Shown here: positions 62,701 through 64,000 of the stretch, piece by piece | Layout: every line of letters starts with the position of its first letter | Numbering within the stretch: the stretch's first letter is position 1 | DNA from: Luteitalea sp. | GTDB taxonomy: Bacteria > Acidobacteriota > Vicinamibacteria > Vicinamibacterales > Vicinamibacteraceae | DNA length: 64,000 nt | Direction: 5' to 3' | Assembly (NCBI GenBank): GCA_009377605.1 | Contig: WHTT01000010.1 | Span: 44,619 to 108,618 of the forward strand | Notes under the pieces: generated by a model | Told to the model about the DNA's origin: nothing | The model's input: only the letters and a program-made list of their open reading frames with translations | Databases searched by the model: none | Program-made: the position numbers and the translations under genes

Positions 62701-63102
62701 CGTGGAGCGTCGCATGCGAAACGACAGCTGAACGAAGCGGCGCGTGTCGATCGGATGGCGTACCCCGGTCTTTTCGAGCCGGTTGACGGCGCCGGGCATG
62801 CCCTCGAACAGCAGGTACAGCGTGGGCGCGGCCAAGCGTGCCGTGGCGCGCAGCACACCGCCAGAGACCGCAGGAACGCTCTGCCAGCTCTCGCTGCCCT
62901 GCGTCTGCTCGAGCATGTAGACGTGATCGGTCGTCTGGTCGAAGTCCCACGGGTCGCCTATCACGCTGGCGGCGTAGTCCTCCGCGCTGCCCACGGCGAC
63001 AGCGGTCGTACCGTTGACGCTCAAGGTCTGCGCCAGAGCTGCCGGCGTGGCGGCGACCATGGCAATTACCAGAGCAAGGAAGGATGTCGCGAAGGATTGC
63101 AC
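59797..63102 (-). CDS. Large secreted repeat protein with AEGATG/ERAMYW modules
   Basis: The 1101-residue protein has a signal sequence (SFLALVIAMVAATPAALA). The first 600 residues are beta-rich and not recognised. Around residue 650 is a calcium-type thrombospondin-3-like stretch, DGDGDGLSDAWEAGHG and ADEDADGVNNLAEYRSGTDP. Four modules follow, each like those of the 44752-47121 protein: WIFSEGATGFFEERLAVANP, WFLAEGFGG, WLVAEGRTGPWFDTFLLLANP and WALAEGELGG. They end in ERTMFAGG, ERAMYVAI, ERAMYWPQGSW and ERAMYWNGGG. The start is GTG without a clear ribosome site. Function is unknown; surface adhesion or polysaccharide binding is plausible. Confidence 0.8.
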   Translation of the reverse strand: MQSFATSFLALVIAMVAATPAALAQTLSVNGTTAVAVGSAEDYAASVIGDPWDFDQTTDHVYMLEQTQGSESWQSVPAVSGGVLRATARLAAPTLYLLFEGMPGAVNRLEKTGVRHPIDTRRFVQLSFRMRRSTAPRPDELVGAQYLTGVPRGAATWGIEQGQAAGGVGPDSRMVNQSPVSQQTSPGWHLYTIILDRRLAAPFSAGQPWNATGIARALNLGLGSGLAGATIEMDWVRLTERGQTVHLSWSNLGGAITLTARHTQTGDVIQIYPESASSVTFPDDSSYTWDYGYLPPGTWRVTAASEARQSNAVTVDIAPAPLVTVLDPDEAGGRDFAETLLADGWDLTNSQDLRHGRLWETVNAAFGASGMTGTSDGNNPAVILADDWDDPPGTELVIDADRFHRLSFTIEYDHKELGINAALADTWGGLARVIWRERSNNGGTFTQTHGFIVYDGWPRTYSFDLKALRAGSQSTYDTEICDQPPACEARHPWGGQITNLSIDPYEAETPRWFRLADIRLAEDDQPNASGFFTVRWRVSPALFTGGEISARPATVNLYYDTDTNPASGRVRFASGVDASDAAYVWHAGTLTPGLYYVYVEVDDGVQRRGRYSTGPLRVGGDYPSATDGDGDGLSDAWEAGHGVQSAAADEDADGVNNLAEYRSGTDPRLPNRWIFSEGATGFFEERLAVANPAAAPAEFQVKYIPEAGNPVTRRYAIDGLSRMTIPVNEVAGLSSTALGAEITTISGALVAERTMFAGGGRPGGHTGKAVAGARQQWFLAEGFGGHPFDTFILFVNPGTQAAEVTASYLLDGGGVLPHRFTLPPTSRRTVYANDLIIDGVPLRGRAFSLKVDSTGPITVERAMYVAIGPFGNIAHASPAVEAPSASWLVAEGRTGPWFDTFLLLANPRNEPTTVTVRYLTPSAVVPQTYRLDANSRRTVLVDDVPGLADTEVSAAITTDGGPIIVERAMYWPQGSWTEAHNSFGVTSAATRWALAEGELGGSQAFNSFLLLANPGNEAASVEITILRSGGRAPITLPRQRVSANNRVTLAADQWRSHGLTDGERFGLRVISTRPIVVERAMYWNGGGALLGGGTNETGISW

Positions 63103-63263
63103 GTTCGTAATTTCGTTTCACCAGGGGGAACAGCGGGATACCGCGGAAGCCGGTAAATTCCTCATTGGTTTGGGGTGATTTTCCGCAAAGTCCCCCCCGC
63201 CGCTCTGCAACACACGACTGAGAGAGCAAGTTGGGTGCCAGTCCGAGCTATCATGAGGACATC

Positions 63264-64000
63264 GTGAACACAGACGCGTTGTTGCAGTCGTTAGCTCGTC
63301 TCTACCCACCGCCTCGGCTTCTTACACGGCCTGGTGGCCTCCTTCCGTACGAGTCCGACGGCCTGACGGTGTTCCGCGCGCGACCCCGCGCGGTCGTGCT
63401 GCCGGAGTCGCGGGAAGAGGTCATCGAGACAGTGCGCTTGTGCCACCGCGCGCAGATCCCCTTCGTCGCGCGAGGCAGCGGCACGAGCCTTTCCGGTGGT
63501 GCCCTCCCGCACACCGACGGCATCGTGATTGCCCTCAACCGACTCAATCGCATCATCGAGGTCGATCCGGTGGATCGCATTGCGGTTGTCGAGCCGGGCG
63601 TCATCAATCTGGATGTCTCGAGTGCGGTGGCCTCGCATGGCCTCTACTACGCGCCGGATCCTTCGAGCCAGCCCGTGTGCACCATCGGTGGAAACGTCGC
63701 CTTCAACTCCGGCGGGGCGCATTGCTTCAAGTACGGTATGACGCTCAACCATGTGTTGGGACTCGAGGCGGTGCTGCCAGACGGCACCGTCGTGACCCTT
63801 GGCGGGCGGAGTCTCGAGCTGACTGGACCGGATCTCGTAGGCGCTTACGTGGGATCCGAAGGTCTCTTTGGAATCGCGCTCGAGATCACCCTGCGGCTGC
63901 TGCCGCAGCCCGAGTGCTCGCGAACCGTTCTTGCGGCGTATCAATCGCTCGAGGCAGCGGGCGATGCCGTGTCGCACATCGTGGCATCCGGTCTGCTGCC
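63264..64000 (+). CDS. glcD: Glycolate oxidase FAD-binding subunit (3' end outside window)
   Basis: The reading frame starts at GTG (GAGGAC upstream) and runs off the right edge, giving about 245 residues. It is a PCMH-type FAD-binding domain: [35 protein letters not shown] (pyrophosphate loop), [18 protein letters not shown] and [24 protein letters not shown]. These match GlcD, which oxidises glycolate or D-lactate to the keto acid. Because the end is missing, a fused GlcD/GlcF or a D-lactate dehydrogenase cannot be excluded. It diverges from the large secreted protein across 161 bases. Confidence 0.92.
   Translation, partial: MNTDALLQSLARLYPPPRLLTRPGGLLPYESDGLTVFRARPRAVVLPESREEVIETVRLCHRAQIPFVARGSGTSLSGGALPHTDGIVIALNRLNRIIEVDPVDRIAVVEPGVINLDVSSAVASHGLYYAPDPSSQPVCTIGGNVAFNSGGAHCFKYGMTLNHVLGLEAVLPDGTVVTLGGRSLELTGPDLVGAYVGSEGLFGIALEITLRLLPQPECSRTVLAAYQSLEAAGDAVSHIVASGLL

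Noticed and set aside
1..64000. tRNA, rRNA, insertion sequence or phage genes
   Set aside because: Read for conserved RNA features, transposase and integrase motifs; none was recognised, though a tRNA search program was not available.

Overview
The window is a high-GC bacterial chromosome segment with mixed gene orientation, many secreted proteins, short dispersed palindromes and almost no mobile DNA. Several things point to Acidobacteriota, most likely the class Vicinamibacteria: a subtilisin-like protease ending in GTNWVW repeats, paired DUF2339 membrane proteins, a TIGR02999-type ECF sigma factor beside a WD40/TolB-like gene, NamZ/DUF1343, carboxypeptidase-regulatory-like secreted proteins, and extracellular proteins built from AEGATG...ERAMYW repeats. 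This placement rests on recognised families only; there is no rRNA marker in the window.

Layout. (1) 1-3.5 kb: the end of gltB, cut by the left edge, and gltD, closed by an intrinsic terminator. (2) 3.5-15.4 kb: seven genes on the minus strand: M1 metallopeptidase, unknown membrane protein, DUF2339, HD-GYP response regulator, PEGA-domain membrane protein, TonB-C-terminal protein and a second DUF2339. This looks like an envelope-linked block. (3) 15.6-20.1 kb: DapB-fold dehydrogenase, dihaem cytochrome, an AbrB/Doc toxin-antitoxin pair and a PhyH-type oxygenase. (4) 20.2-27.7 kb: GH38 glycosidase head-to-head with a GT-C glycosyltransferase, a small conserved-looking minus-strand protein and a DUF2278 gene whose 5' end carries an apparent one-base frameshift. 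(5) 28-34.4 kb: two secreted proteins, the NamZ-like lipoprotein and an amidohydrolase. (6) 34.6-39.6 kb: a TPR-sigma54 activator next to the GTNWVW-repeat protease, whose upstream region holds paired TTGCA-N5-TGCAA sites. (7) 39.6-44.7 kb: peptide-type ABC importer genes without ATPases, then a class V aminotransferase ended by a 19-bp perfect-stem terminator. (8) 44.7-50 kb: ScyD-like secreted protein, ECF sigma factor and a WD40-like protein that appears to have lost its N-terminus. (9) 50.2-54.8 kb: a putative two-gene secreted module (unknown protein plus matrixin), then an exported-looking D-2-hydroxyacid dehydrogenase overlapping an NhaC antiporter. (10) 54.8-55.9 kb: decayed gene fragments, including a piece of an acyl-CoA-dehydrogenase-like gene whose full paralogue lies 3.7 kb downstream. 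(11) 55.9-59.7 kb: TPR-LuxR regulator, an alpha/beta-hydrolase-fold protein lacking the catalytic Ser and His, and the acyl-CoA-dehydrogenase-like flavoprotein. (12) 59.8-64 kb: a 1101-residue secreted repeat protein and the start of glcD, cut by the right edge.

The strongest candidates for something new are the regulator / dead-hydrolase / flavoprotein trio (55858-59715), the sigma54 activator plus GTNWVW protease locus with its operator-like sites (34661-39540), and palindromic elements that occur both between genes and in frame inside a coding sequence, with a compensatory base change between copies. No tRNA, rRNA, CRISPR array, insertion sequence or origin was recognised.
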